Source: Cristatella mucedo
Lineage: Eukaryota; Bryozoa; Phylactolaemata; Cristatellidae
Direction of reading: 5' to 3'
NCBI GenBank assembly: GCA_009760855.2
Contig: WPIO01000043.1
Coordinates: 2,694,501-2,758,500 of the forward strand
Length of the DNA: 64,000 nucleotides
Shown in pieces: positions 11,461 through 22,990 of the stretch. The position numbers were made by a program, and so were the translations under genes. Each line of letters starts with the position of its first letter. Positions within the stretch are counted from its first letter, which is position 1. The notes below the pieces were generated by a model. It worked only from the letters and a program-made list of their open reading frames with translations. It searched no databases and had not been told where the DNA came from.

Positions 11461-12398
11461 TTTTTTAGCACTTTTTTTTGCTCAGCTTGGATGAGCCAAG
11501 CTTTTTTCCACGTTGGCTCGTATGGTTTTTGGGTTTGTTTGATTTGAAACAAGCTTTGCGTCTCTTTTTTTCTTTGCATGCTTTGCCTCACAACTTGCAA
11601 CTCTCAGCTACGATCGGCTTTGAGTGCGCAGTGCCTATCTTCGAGTTTCACGGAAAAGAGGTCTAGTTTTCTCGTGGCCATATCATGCAAGTGTTATTTA
11701 TTTATTAGTAATTGCCTCCATGCAGGTCTAAGTCACGGGCTCACACAATCCGGAAAGGTAAACAAGTTTGCAAAGGGCTCATTCAACATTCTCACTCGCA
11801 GCCTTCGCTAGGATGTAGCCTCCGGCAGAGCCTCAGCTGCATATATAGAGACTCAGACAAAGCCGAAGCTTAGCTGGCAAGGATCCATCCATCCATCAGC
11901 CCGAGTCAGCTGACCACAGCAGCTGGTCTGTCGAAGGCACTCTGTTGCTGCCACCCCCAGCGAGCTTTGCTCGAGAAGCCTGACCCTTGTGGCATGCAGT
12001 GACCTCGAGTGGAAGAAGTGTCTCGAACTGACTTTGAGCTCTAGACAAAAGGAAAACGATAATTAAGCAGGGCCGACTCTAAGCCAAATGTGCACTGGGT
12101 GAAAAACCCCGAGGTGTTTAGGTATGCACTCGTCAGCAGTGTGCAACCCAGCGCTGTGTTTGCGCTGACTGGGACGACTCATCCGTTAGACTGATCCGTT
12201 AGACTTCCAGCTTCCAGCGAAGCAAGTCAGCCAACTCCAGTTCAGCTCCCCTCACCCTGGACCAACGTAATGGCATCCTTCTCGTTCGCCTGCTGCTGAC
12301 GTCACTGCCAGCCCCCCTCGGGCAGCCCCACCTGATCGCTCTGGTCCGTCTGCAGTGGCCTCTGCAAAGTGCTGGGATTGGCAGCGCAATCGTTGCAG
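11461..12398. other. intron 3, unassigned part
   Basis: No exon or repeat recognised. A strong AG with pyrimidine tract at 12340-12355 is a possible alternative acceptor for exon 4 but breaks the frame. Confidence 0.4.
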
Positions 12399-13126
12399 GA
12401 GCGCCGGGAGTTGCTTGCCAAGCTCGTGAAGCTGGTGCGCTTCAACCTGATGACCGCCGACGAGTTGGAGAACCTGCCGCCCGCGCTGCTCGACATCGAG
12501 GGGGTCAAGCAGCGGGCCGACGCTGCGCTCGCCCTCTGGCGTGACCCGTACGGCGCCCCGACGGCCGTCGACCAGCTGCAGCTGGAGCCTCGCGGTGCCG
12601 CCGACCTGGTCGTCGCGCTGTCCACGCACGCTGCCGACACGATCCAGTACTCGCGGCTCGGCAGCGACGACGACGGTCGCCTGTTTCGCGAGCAGTTCGG
12701 CTGCAGCGTGGCCGGCGTCCTGCTCGACCATGCCGGCGTCGCGCGGCTCGGCAACTTCCTGTTCGTCGTCGGCGGCTACGACATGGGCTACGACGTCAGC
12801 GACCGCGTGCACCGCTACGACCCGAGGTTCCGCAACTGGCTGCCTGTCGCCTCACTGCAACAGCGGCGAGTCAACTTTGCCATCCTCTCGTCGGCGAGCA
12901 GCCTGTTCGTGGTCGGCGGGTCGACGCGAGGCGGCAGCAGCGGCGGCGGCGGCAGAGAAGGCGGCACGAGCTCAAAAAGCTCGCGGCCGTCGGCCGAAGG
13001 CGAGGACGGCGAGGAGGAGGAGGGCAAAGACGGAGCTGCCGCTTCGGAGAGCGAAGAAGAAGAAGAAGAAGAAGAAGCCGACCACGAGCCGGGAGAGGGC
13101 GAGACGCCGCTGAAGTCGTGCGAGCG
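12399..13126 (+). CDS. BTB-Kelch protein, exon 4 (end of BACK, linker, Kelch blades 1-2, low-complexity insert)
   Basis: Codes for residues 226-467 plus two bases of codon 468. ERRELLAKLVKLVR joins exon 3 so that the spacing from the conserved Trp to VR is that expected in BACK domains. After a linker, FLFVVGGYD (about 344-352) and VHRYDPRFRNWLPV form a Kelch blade, with the diagnostic GG and Y-x-x-x-x-x-x-W. A second VVGG (about 396-399) follows. It is interrupted by a Gly/Ser-rich stretch and then an acidic stretch with eight or more Glu in a row, before the blade resumes in exon 5. The donor is GTAAGC, phase 2. The acceptor CGTTGCAG has a weak pyrimidine tract; a stronger AG at 12354-12355 breaks the frame. 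GC content is very high. Confidence 0.88.
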
Positions 13127-13499
13127 GTAAGCAAGTCTGAGCTCTGCTCGGCGTTTCTGTCTGCCCCTTCCCACACCAGCTCCCTCCAGTCAGCTTAGCA
13201 TCAGTGGGCCCTGAACCTGCTTTGCCTAGCTGAAGGGTTTCTGCAAGCTGCTTGCGCATGTTTGGCTCAGCGGGAAGTTGCACGGGCTGCTGGCATTACC
13301 ATCTCGACTCATCCACGTGACAGCCGTCTCGAGATAACTTTTGCAGGGTCTCTGCAGTTGTCGTAGAATAAATTCGACAGTAGCCTGCCTGCAGGATGCC
13401 AGCACGGCTGGGCAAGTCACTCGATGGCATGGCTGAATGATAAGAGAATTATATGATTATATAAATAATAATAAATAATATAAATAAATATAATGTTAA
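13127..13499. other. intron 4, first part
   Basis: Nothing recognised apart from AT-rich sequence at 13440-13495. Confidence 0.4.
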
Positions 13500-13578
13500 G
13501 AGAATACGACATTTTTATAGCACTCTCAGAGAATATAATCTCTGTCTAGGCACTTTACGCATGCTGTAAATGTTAATA
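13500..13578 (-). mobile_element. LINE A tail fragment
   Basis: TAGCACTCTCAGAGAATATA and the matching arm of the 3' hairpin only; the copy was truncated almost to its tail. Confidence 0.7.
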
Positions 13579-13589
13579 AGTAAAAATAT

Positions 13590-13715
13590 ATATATAATTC
13601 ATCTGTGTAATGCCTTAGGAAAACTTAACCTCTATTTAGGTGCTTCACATAGGCCTCGGGGCTCCAGCCCAAGACCTCGGTGGCAAATACATTCACATTG
13701 ACCTTGGTCGGGGCT
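13590..13715 (-). mobile_element. SINE C copy (variant)
   Basis: TATAATTCATCTGTGTAATG tail and GACCTTGGTCGGGGC head, with an extra CAAATACATTCACATTG segment near box B shared with the next copy. Confidence 0.75.
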
Positions 13716-13867
13716 GTAAGCAAACAATATCAACGTAGTTATTGATAATATGCACAGCGGCAGCACTCGTAAACATGCAAAGGAAAATTCAGATGAACCC
13801 AGCAAGCTCTGCAAGGAACACGGTAGTTTTTAGCTTGTCTTTGAATGTCATCAAGTCGGGTGATACA

Positions 13868-14002
13868 AAATATAATTCATTGGTATAGTGCCCTAATATT
13901 TATTCAGGCCCTTTACTTATGCCACGGGGTGCAAGTGCACGACAAATACATTCACCTAGACCTTGGTTGGGGCGAGTACCTTAGCCAGTGGGCCAAGCCA
14001 GT
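13868..14002 (-). mobile_element. SINE C copy (variant)
   Basis: Same variant as at 13590: CGACAAATACATTCACCTAG is followed by GGTTGGGGCGAGTACCTTAG, ending GGGCCAAGCCAG. Confidence 0.8.
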
Positions 14003-14060
14003 GATGTCGCGAAGGCAGGTGAAGGTCACGGATGATCGCCTTCCACAAATATTGCAACAA

Positions 14061-14545
<485 letters not shown>

Positions 14546-14792
14546 TACTTTATTGGCTTCAGTGAATGCACTCAGAGTTTTAGGGGCCGCATCTGTCACA
14601 TTGTACTGATTTTTGTTGCTTGGCAGCAATAGGCCACTGAACAGACTACTCGGTCTTGTGTAGGCGCTTTGAGTGCTGTGTGAGTTGATATAATTATCGT
14701 AGCTATACTGCTGTTTGGCAGTCGCCTGCACCCAGTCGAGGCTGCTTCTGCGACTCGCTAGCCGCTTGCCGCTTTGGGGTGCTGCTGCTAGG

Positions 14793-14836
14793 CATCTGCC
14801 TACGACAGTCGCACGTGCGACTGTCGTAGGCAGATG
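14793..14836. repeat. 44-bp perfect palindrome
   Basis: Two 22-base arms with no spacer: CATCTGCCTACGACAGTCGC then AC, mirrored exactly. The centre is CACGTG, an E-box. It lies in intron 4, 189 bases before exon 5. Confidence 0.95.
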
Positions 14837-15024
14837 TTAACTACTCGTTGGGCTTTGCAAAAGAATAATCTTCCCGAGCTTTCAGTTCATGCGAGGGAGG
14901 CCGTGCCAGAGCCAGCAGGCCAAGCTTTCATAGCCGCAACGGCCCTGCTGCTGTGCGTAGGATGCTTGCACTTGGCTCTCGTGCCTTAGTCTCCGCGGGT
15001 ACAGTGATGCCTCCACATCCACAG

Positions 15025-15160
15025 GTACGATCCAGCCACCAACACCTGGAGCGAAATCGCCAGCCTGCCGTACGGCTGCTTCGGTCTTGCCGGCTGCCAT
15101 CTCGACGGTGCGATTTTTGTGAGCGGCGGCATCACGGACAACCCGTCAGATTCTGTGCCT
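15025..15160 (+). CDS. BTB-Kelch protein, exon 5 (Kelch blade)
   Basis: Codes for residues 468-513. The split codon gives Arg, followed by YDPATNTWSEIASLP, a textbook Kelch strand with W ten residues after R. Then come CHLDGAIFVSGG and the GG doublet of the next blade. The acceptor CATCCACAG precedes 15025 and the donor GTGAGT follows 15160. Phase 2 in and phase 0 out agree with exons 4 and 6. The exon completes the blade that the acidic insert of exon 4 interrupts, which shows that the insert is internal to the propeller and not a domain boundary. Confidence 0.92.
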
Positions 15161-15530
15161 GTGAGTTGAGTGGCTTCCATTTTGACACGGGCAGCATGCA
15201 GCCAGTGACATACACGTTGATGATTGCTTGCAATCTAGGATTGTTTTGATGACCGTGGCAGCAGCTTGACGTTTGAGCGATTTGCTTGCTAGCCGATCTC
15301 TGCCTAGAGAAGATTGAACTGCTGTAATCCCCGTGTTAGCATGAATGTCCAAAACTCATCTTAAGCCTTGCCGGTTAGACACACGTGTGACTTGGGCATC
15401 AAAACCTTGGATTTGAAGATGCAAGCCAAAGTTTTCAGTGAATTACCAATAATGACGATGATTATAATAATAATAATACATTTAATAGTACCCTCAGAGA
15501 ACTCAATATCTTTCTAGGCCCTTTCTTTTG

Positions 15531-15600
15531 CAGCAAATGCGAAGTGTTTTGGAAGAGGTTTTGTTCTCTGGGGGCACTAAATCAAATATATTATTATTAA
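15531..15600 (+). mobile_element. LINE A tail nested in a minus LINE A copy
   Basis: CAGCAAATGCGAAGTGTTTT then GTTCTCTGGGGGCAC and ATT repeats in + orientation, directly abutting a minus-strand tail at 15470-15530. Confidence 0.7.
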
Positions 15601-16426
15601 TATCAAATTTGCTGCAAAGGAATCATGATCGAATGATTAGTGGTAGCATGCTCAATAGCAACAAGCATACCATGGTTAGCTGTGACATGCACAGGGTCAG
15701 CATGCAAATAAGGTTAGTGGCAGCTTGCACAGTGTCAGCACGAATAGGCACATAAACGCCGGACCACAGGGACCCACTGAATGCTGGTATAAATAGATAT
15801 GTTTTATAGTTTTTTTTTAAATGTTGTCAAGTCAGGAGATGTCGTTGCGAAAGTCGGAAGTGAGTTCCAGTCTTTGGAAGCATGTGAACCAAAGGCACGG
15901 TCTCCACAAAATTTGAAGTTCATACAAGCTCTAGGTCAATGATTAGATTCCGAAAAGCAAGCCGATCTGGTGGGCTTTAGCCAAAGAATAAAGTGCCCTA
16001 ATAGTGAGTGACAGAACTTTGAAGTTGATGCGTTAGTTGGCTGGGAGCCAGTGCAGGTCGGCAAGAACTGGTGTGATGTGGCTACTGCTACACTCACGAC
16101 AGACAAGCCTAGCTGCAGAGCTGTGCACAAGGTGTAAGCACCTGATTGAGCAGGCTGGTAGATCAGCAAGCTGTGATTTACAGAAGTCAAGATGGGACGT
16201 CACAAATACATGGATCAACTTACATATAGTATCCCTGTAACAACAAGCCCGAATTTTAGCAATGTTGTATAGCTGAAAGTAGTCAGACTTGTCTGTGAAG
16301 CTGGTGTGGTCGTCTAATGAAACGTTACCTTGGAACATGACACCTAGATTTCGTGCAGATTCAACAAGAGATATGCTGGCAGAGCCGAATTTAAGCATTA
16401 GCCTTTCTCATTTCTAAATCAAGCTT

Positions 16427-16510
16427 CCCTTTGCAGCAAATGGAAAGTGCCTAGAGAGAGATTGAGTTCCCTGAGGGTGATTTATCAAGTGCATTGTTAT
16501 TATTGCTGCT
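16427..16510 (+). mobile_element. LINE A tail nested in a minus LINE A copy
   Basis: CTTTGCAGCAAATGGAAAGT, hairpin, then GTGCATTGTTATTATTG. The host copy resumes at about 16510 with TTTCCCATAACAAGTAAGCT. Confidence 0.8.
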
Positions 16511-17554
16511 ATTGGTTTCCCATAACAAGTAAGCTGATTTTATCATTATTCAGTTAAGAAAGTTGGCTGATTTATCATATGCGGATGTCATCAATGCATG
16601 CTGCAAGGGAGCTGAGAGAATTAGGTGTGCTGGAGGGCTGGGAGGGATCAAAGCAAAGGTACAGCCGAGTTTAATCTGCATAGAAGTGAAAGCATAGATT
16701 GTGCTTGACACTTAGATCGGCAGAGGAAGAGTATAATCCGTGAAAAGATCTGGACCAAGCATGGAGCCCTGAGGCACCCTATATTTCAGAGGTTCCTCGG
16801 ATGATCTTTGTCCATTCACATCAATACTCTGGAGTATCCCCCTGAGAAAACAGCTGAATAACTGCAATACCGTTTCAGTGATGCCCATGCGATATGAGAG
16901 GCCCTTAAAGAAGGACTTGGTGATCTATAGTAACAAAAGCTGCCGAAAGATTAAGCAAAAAAACCTGTCAATATATGGGTTCAGCTGGTCTGCCACGACT
17001 CATTCCAGCGTCTTTGACAGGAATGGTAGAATGGAGACTGGGCCATAGTAGCTGAATTTCTCTTTTTCTAGTGACACTTTCTTGAGTAGTGGCCTGACTA
17101 TAGCCATTTTGAAAGGTGCTATGTTATGACCTGAGGCTAATGACATTTGCAGTGTTAGTTATGCATGGCAGCCTAGAAGCAGGAGCAGGGTAGTTGGAAT
17201 AGGGTTCAGAGGACTAGTTATCTTCTTTGATTGGGACATGAACTTCAGGACGAGGTCACTAGAGCCCTCCTTGAATTGCAGACATTAAGGTGCAGCAGAG
17301 AATTGAAGGACGGGATTCCAGGGGGGATGCTGTCATTTCAGGGATGGACTCCCTGATCTTGTCCATCTTGCTAACAAAAAACCAGAGAACTGATCAGCTA
17401 GATACTTGGTAAGGAGCTCACTGGTGGGGTTAAGGAGATTGTTGATCGTCGACATCAGCACTTTTGGATTGTGCATCTTAGATGTCCGGAACACGAGATA
17501 GGAGTTAATTATCTCTTGTACTACCAACCGTGGCATATCTTTTCCAGCCTCCCT

Positions 17555-17690
17555 GAGCTGATTTAACAGGCTCATTTTGTATAGAGTCAGACAAGGCTTA
17601 ACGGCTGCCACCACCAGTTGCAGTGGGTAATAACGGGTCGCCTACCCCAAGACTCAAGCTTGGGTGGCTAAGAGCAAGCTCCTTACCTTC
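17555..17690 (-). mobile_element. SINE B fragment
   Basis: GAGCTGATTTAACAGGCTCA, TTTTGTATAGAGTCAGACAA, GGCTGCCACCACCAGTTGCA: the SINE B body on the minus strand. The head is degraded. Confidence 0.65.
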
Positions 17691-18284
17691 TGGGCCAAAA
17701 CCCAGGGGCTGCTGCTGTCATCTTATTTACTTCCTCGATTGCCCTCGTGACCCGGCTATGCCTCCTGCTTTCTCTTTGATGCTAAAAATGCATCATTTTG
17801 CTCGTTTTTGCACCTGATGGAAAAACCAAAGTGGCCTGTCTGCTAGATGTGTGACAAAAGTGCTGTCTTATAGGTCTCATATGTCTCATGTCTTATATCA
17901 TCTCATGCTGAATCATATATTGCGGTGAAATGTTGTAATTTTATAGGCCATTAGTCATAAGATACCGATATTGTTGAGGTTATATCTTGCTGCTCGAGGT
18001 GCTCAAATATTCTTTGCTCGCACTGTAAGCACCTGTATATACATGCTTGGATGTTACTGTTTGATGTGTAACATTATAACCTAACAGGGATAAATTCAGT
18101 CGATCATGCTTTGGCATACGGCTCGATTATGCTCAAGGCTAATTATCCAGGCTATGCATGCTCCTGGATGCACACACAAACACCCCCCCCCACACAAACA
18201 CAAATGCTCACGCGCATAAATGTATACACCGTTCAATCACTGCTAGATCCGGTTCACTTATATTGTTGCTGTTGTTTTTCTCAG
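17691..18284. other. end of intron 5, unassigned
   Basis: No repeat family seen. It ends in the strong pyrimidine tract of the exon 6 acceptor. Confidence 0.4.
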
Positions 18285-18582
18285 GTGAGTCATGTATACA
18301 AGCTTCTGATCGGAAACACCGAGTGGACACAGCAAGCATCCATGCTGTGCAGACGTCAGGGTCATGGCCTGCATGCCCTCGGCGGCAAGGTGTATGCAAT
18401 TGGCGGTCTCACGACGATATCTGATGACGAGACACAAATCTCCGTGGCAATGCATTCGTGCTTGAAGAACGAATGCTATGATCCACAAACGAACCAGTGG
18501 ACAGAGATAGCACCCACTCCTCAAGCGTTCGGTCATTTGTACAAAGATGCTGTCACTCGTGCGGATTGCATTTACGTTCTGG
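18285..18582 (+). CDS. BTB-Kelch protein, exon 6 (Kelch blades)
   Basis: Codes for residues 514-612 plus one base. VYKLLIGNTEWTQQASM and CRRQGHGLHALGGKVYAIGG give one blade: W, R-x-x-H-G, then the GG doublet. CYDPQTNQWTEIAPTP gives the next. A longer than usual loop (about 556-573) sits between them. The acceptor has a strong pyrimidine tract (GTTGTTTTTCTCAG) and the donor is GTAGGC, phase 1. Codon use is less GC-biased than in exons 2-5. The first residues (GTGAGTCATG) look like a donor site, but the frame requires them to be coding. Confidence 0.9.
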
Positions 18583-18655
18583 GTAGGCATTGGTCTAGCA
18601 ATGCATTCATAGCTGTTCAACATCTGTGCTTCTAAGCAAGCCCTGTTCATGCATC

Positions 18656-18684
18656 TCTTTCTCTCTCTCTCTCTCTCTCTCTCA
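18656..18684. repeat. (CT)n microsatellite
   Basis: A run of about 29 bases in intron 6. Confidence 0.9.
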
Positions 18685-18850
18685 ACAGTCTAGAAATACC
18701 TCATACAAACCTTAAATCCTCTGGAGCTTAGCTAGTAAGCCGTGTGCTTAATTTTAATTTAATTTGAGAAAGATTGTTGCCGTCCAAGTGACAATGTCAG
18801 CAATGCATGCAGCCAAGGAGTTGAGAGAGTTTACCTCGCTATAAGGATGC
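18685..18850. mobile_element. LINE A scraps in both orientations
   Basis: CAACAGTCTAGAAATACCTC to 18725 is + strand thumb sequence. GTCAGCAATGCATGCAGCCA to about 18836 is minus-strand palm-thumb sequence. Confidence 0.55.
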
Positions 18851-18925
18851 TTTGTACATTTTCTGCATAGGCGACTTTAGGGCGGAAGTACAGAAAACGC
18901 GGCTCTTTGCTTTTCTCGCATTCAG

Positions 18926-19164
18926 GAGGCAAGAGGAGCAGCCGATACCTGCACGAATACAGCACGAGCCAGAACCAATGGACCAGCGGTCGTTTTTTCG
19001 GTGACAACCTGATCAAGCTGGTGTCCGTTCGAGCTGCCGTTCCTCTTCAGCCTTCCAGCGACTGTGCCCTTCCGGCAGAAGAAGCAGAAGAAGCGGCAGC
19101 AAATGAGGCACAAGATGAGGCAAAAGCAGAAAAGGAAACGGCAGCAGATGAGCAGCCTCAATGA
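18926..19164 (+). CDS. BTB-Kelch protein, exon 7 (last blade, acidic C-terminus)
   Basis: Codes for residues 613-691 and a TGA stop. The junction with exon 6 rebuilds YVLGGKRSS, the GG doublet of the last blade; YLHEYSTSQNQWTSG supplies its Tyr and Trp. After about residue 650 the chain is Ala/Glu-rich (AEEAEEAAANEAQDEA and similar) with no visible fold, and it ends DEQPQ. The acceptor is TTTTCTCGCATTCAG. The C-terminal acidic tail echoes the acidic insert in exon 4. A second open frame overlapping in +1 (Lys/Gln-rich) is a shadow. Confidence 0.88.
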
Positions 19165-19580
19165 CGAAGTCAGGTGGTACAGGGCCCCCCTCGAGCTGAG
19201 GCTGCTGCGATCAACTCGGCAACTGGCCAGCTCGCACGACACTCCGTGTGCACGAGCCCGCCTGCACGAGAGCGTGCAGGCGTGCCGCTCCGCTGCTGCA
19301 CTTTTGCGCTTATGCTTGGGCTGGTGTAACTTGCATTTATGCGTGTGCGAGTGTGTGTGCTGCTTTGCGCTGTGGCAAGGGTGTCTCTATAACCAACAGC
19401 TGAGCATCGCTAGAGCCTGCAATGGCTGACGAAAGTCGTAGCAGACGTGATGGAGAAGGCTGGTGAAGGAATTCTATACCGATCGGAGCTAGTAAGAAAA
19501 ATGGGACAGCAGTAGAGTGAGTGACTGAGTCAATGAGATGTAGAGAAGCAGAATAGATGAAAGGGGTAAAAGAAGGAGAG

Positions 19581-19581
<1 letters not shown>

Positions 19582-19650
<69 letters not shown>

Positions 19651-19671
19651 GTATATATATATGTATATATA
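19582..19671. repeat. (TA)n microsatellite
   Basis: TA run with TGTA variants, followed by a GGCAGACAGGCAGACAG-type tract to about 19715. Confidence 0.95.
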
Positions 19672-19985
19672 GAGGGAGAGACAGACAGGCAGGCAGACAG
19701 GCAAACAGACAGGCAGATAGAGCAAGTGAGTGAGGAAGAGAGAGTATGTGTAGGTGTGTAGACGACAGACTTTCATCTATGCTCACGCCATTGCTGGCAT
19801 GTCGCCGGAAGCACATTGGGTTGCAAGTTCATAGCTATCCCCCACCCCTAGCATTGTGGCTTCTTGCTAATGCATCTCCTGTCGTTTGTGTTATATGTCA
19901 ATGGCTCAGCTGTTGTATAGCTTTTTCGAGCTTCTAGTCGTTGAAGTTCACCTTCCTTGCATGAGCTAAGGATCTCGTACAGCTC

Positions 19986-19991
19986 AATAAA
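19986..19991 (+). promoter_or_regulatory. candidate poly(A) signal of the BTB-Kelch gene
   Basis: AATAAA lies about 820 bases after the stop codon, the first canonical signal I noticed downstream. The intervening 3' region contains a TA microsatellite. No cleavage site can be proven from the sequence alone. Confidence 0.35.
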
Positions 19992-20439
19992 TCAGTCGAT
20001 GGCAGCATACCAATCGTGGCTTGCATCCTCACCCTCAGTGGTCAGTGGTCTTGCCCCCCAAGTACTTATTACCTGGTTTCTTTCTAGCCAATCGTAGGCA
20101 TCTTACTAAGCAAGCAGAGTAAAGCACCAACTAGTTGGTTGGGTTATAGAGTTAATTGCGCCAGCCTACACCAAAGTCAACCAGGGTTGCTAGCATTTTC
20201 TGATTATTACCGAATTTTTTCAAAGTGATGAATCGAATGCTGAACATGATACAGCTAAGGCCTGTTTAAAGAAAGCATGACAGCTTGTTTTCTCTCGTAA
20301 CAGTCAGCATCTGCTACATGTGGCACATTTCCAGTCAGCATATACCGCTCCAGCACCTGAGCAAGCTCTCGGTCACTGTATTAATCTGCATTATTAGGGC
20401 ATGCATATTTTTGTTGTGCTATTGTTTTTAACGTATACC

Positions 20440-20810
20440 TGAATGGCACAGCTTCTGGCGGTCATATGTCGTGACGTCTGTCGGTAGTGAGTTCTTGGCC
20501 TTGAGACTATACAAATCCACAGGATTTAAGTTAGCTTGAGGCTACCCGATTTGAGTCAGAAGAGCAGTTGAAAAATCCCCTTGACTAAATAAGGAGTAGT
20601 TCCGATGGGTAGGCTAGAGCAAGAGAATAAAGAGACACAAAAGTAAGTGACAAACCCCTGAAGTCGAGGCAATACTTAATTGGGAGCCAGTGCAGGTCGG
20701 AGAGAAGTAGCGTGATGTGGCCATTGGGATGCTCCCGACAGACGACAGACAAGCCTAGCTTCTGATGTGTGCACTGCCTGAAAGGAAACAATTGAGCCAT
20801 CCTGAATTAG
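20440..20810 (-). mobile_element. LINE A thumb fragment
   Basis: The minus strand carries LLLSDLHWLPIKYCLDFRGL and SLTFVSLYSLALAYPSELL, the thumb segment. It lacks the 3' tail. Confidence 0.75.
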
Positions 20811-20814
20811 CCTA

Positions 20815-21016
<202 letters not shown>

Positions 21017-21084
21017 GATTTCTATATGGCCGTTATACCTGCAAGCAGTGTGTTATTGAAGTCCTAACGAAATGACACAATTGC

Positions 21085-21590
21085 ATAATAATAATAAAAA
21101 TAATAATAAGAATAATTCACTTGATAAAGTGCCCTCAGAGAACTTTATCTCTCTCTAGGCGCTTTACATTTGCTGTAAAGTGAAATGCAATTGAATGGTA
21201 AGTAAAATCATGCTTGAAAACAAACGAGATGAATAATATGGTTAGGGGTGACATGCACAGGGTCAGCATGCAAATGTGGTTAGTGGCAGCATGCACAGTG
21301 TCAGCACGCATAAGCACAACAAGGACGAATCACAGGGACCCACTAAACGCTGTCCTAAATAGGTGTGTTTTTAGGTTCCTTTTAAATGTGGTCAGGTGAG
21401 GGGATGTTCTAACGCAGGTCGGGAGGGAGTTCCAGGCTTTGGGAGCATACGAACTAAATGCACAGTCTCCAAAGGATTTAAGGTTTGTATGAGGTATTTC
21501 TAGACTGTTGGATTCCGAGAAGCAGGTGGTACGATGCTTGGCCTGATGGGGTAGTATATCTGACAGATAGGCTGGAGCCATAGCATGGAC
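21085..21590 (-). mobile_element. LINE A copy, 3' end
   Basis: Well-preserved minus-strand copy: AAT repeats, hairpin, 3' untranslated region and the end of the RT open frame (NSLEIPHTNLKSFGDCAFSS) with its stop at 21330. Confidence 0.9.
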
Positions 21591-21597
21591 TTGGATG

Positions 21598-21990
21598 TAA
21601 AAATAATAATAACAATTGATTTGTATAGCAACCTCATAGACCCGAATCTCTTTCTAGGCACTTTGCTGATTCTGTAAATAAAGCATGCCCAAATGACCAG
21701 TGGTACAATTTGCATTTTCATCAAGCATGAAATTGTTAGCTGTGACATGGAGTGGTCAATATTGAGACATAGTGTCAGCATGCATAAGCACTCAAAGGAA
21801 TAATCACAGGGACCCACAAAATGCTGTCACAAAACGGAGTTTTTAAGCTTCATTTTAATGTCATCACGTCAGGAGAAAGGATCACGTCATTCGGGAGTGA
21901 ATTCGATTTTGGGAGCATATGAACTAAAGGCCCGGTCGCTCCAAAGATTTTAAGGTTCGTACGAGGTATAGCTGAGATTAGGTCCATAGT
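21598..21990 (-). mobile_element. LINE A copy, older 3' end
   Basis: AATAATAACAATTGATTTGT tail and a diverged hairpin start right after the previous copy; it ends near 21990. Confidence 0.75.
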
Positions 21991-22074
21991 TATGACTGAG
22001 GCAACGTTAAGCCTAAAGGTGGACACCTAGGGGTTAAGAAACACTGAGTCATCTGAAGAAGCGTTTCTATTGGT

Positions 22075-22185
22075 TAAAAAACATGCATATATTTTCGAGA
22101 CCTTGGTCCTTATGTCATGGTTCGAATCCTGCGAAGGGTGATCCTTTATCACTACTGCCAGCAGTGGTGGTAGCCATAATATAAT
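22075..22185 (+). mobile_element. SINE B fragment
   Basis: GAGACCTTGGTCCTTATGTC, GGTTCGAATCCTGCGAAGGG (box B) and GGTGGTAGCCATAAT. Head and end missing; the next LINE A tail starts within it. Confidence 0.65.
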
Positions 22186-22473
22186 AACATTAATTATAAT
22201 ACTGCACTTGATAAAGCGCCTTCGAGAACTCAATCTCTCTCTAGGTGCTTTACATTTGCTGCAAAGGGAAGTGCAATTGAATGGTGAGTAAAATCATGCT
22301 TAATAAACTAACAAAATGAATAACATGGTTAGGGGTGACATGCACAGGGTCAGCATGCAAATGTGGTTAGTGGCATTATGCACAGTGTCAGCACACTTAG
22401 GCACATCAAGGACGAATCGCAGGTACCCAAAAAATGCTGTCCTAAATGGGTGTGTTTTTATAAAAATAAATAT

Positions 22474-22605
22474 AATTCATTTATATAGCACCCCAAGAGT
22501 ACTTAATCTCTATTCAGGCGCTTCACATATGCCTCGGGGCTCGAGCCCACGACCTCAGTCAGACCTTGGTCGGGGCGAGCACCTTAACCGCTAGACCAAA
22601 CCAGC
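22474..22605 (-). mobile_element. SINE C copy, near-consensus, nested in LINE A
   Basis: TATAATTCATTTATATAGCA tail, GGCTCGAGCCCACGACCTC, GGTCGGGGCGAGCACCTTAA and CGCTAGACCAAACCAGCTCG head. Among the best-preserved copies. Confidence 0.92.
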
Positions 22606-22990
22606 TCGGCTTTTAAATTTCTTTTTAATGTTGTCAGGTCAGGAGATGTTCTGACGCAAGTCGGGAAGGAGTTCCAGGCTTTGGGAGTATATAAACTAAA
22701 TGCACAGTCACCAAAGAATTTGAGGTTTGTATGGGTATTTGTAGAATGTTGGATTCCGAAAGCAGGTGGTACGAGGCTTGACCTGAGGGGAGTATGTCTG
22801 AGTGAAGGGCTGGAGCCAAAAAATAAAGTGACCTAAAAGTGAGCAACAAAACCTTGAAGTCAATCCATTGCCTAATTGGTAGCCAGTGCAGGTCAGGGAG
22901 AAATAAAGTAATGTGGCAACTGCAATGCTCACGACAGACAAGACCAGCAGCGTAGTTTTGCACCAGCTGCAATTGCCTGATCGTACATGC

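Larger units (their letters stand above)
15460..17545 (-). mobile_element. LINE A long copy, 3' end to RT and linker, with nested tails
   Basis: In intron 5. The minus strand runs from the tail through the thumb (KFGSASISLVESARNLGVMF near 16340-16395), the palm region (16640-16960) and upstream RT sequence to about 17545. It is interrupted by + strand LINE tails. Many stops; one of the longest LINE A copies here. Confidence 0.85.
19165..20439. other. 3' flank of the BTB-Kelch gene
   Basis: Probably 3' untranslated sequence up to the AATAAA at 19986, with a TA microsatellite inside. Beyond that nothing is recognised. Confidence 0.4.

Noticed and set aside
12356-12398. Alternative acceptor for exon 4 at 12354-12355
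   Set aside because: Better pyrimidine tract, but phase 0 from exon 3 would put exon 4 in the wrong frame and spoil the Trp-to-VR spacing of BACK.
12252-12812. 186-codon open frame on the minus strand opposite exon 4
   Set aside because: Shadow of a GC-rich coding exon; the plus-strand frame has Kelch and BACK motifs and matching splice phases.
19064-19429. Lys/Gln-rich 121-codon frame overlapping exon 7
   Set aside because: Shifted reading of the acidic tail of the BTB-Kelch protein; it has no splice link.
22540-22605. Possible tRNA in the SINE C head
   Set aside because: It is repeated around ten times with a LINE-like tail; box B is GGCTCGAGCC-like and the acceptor stem is absent.
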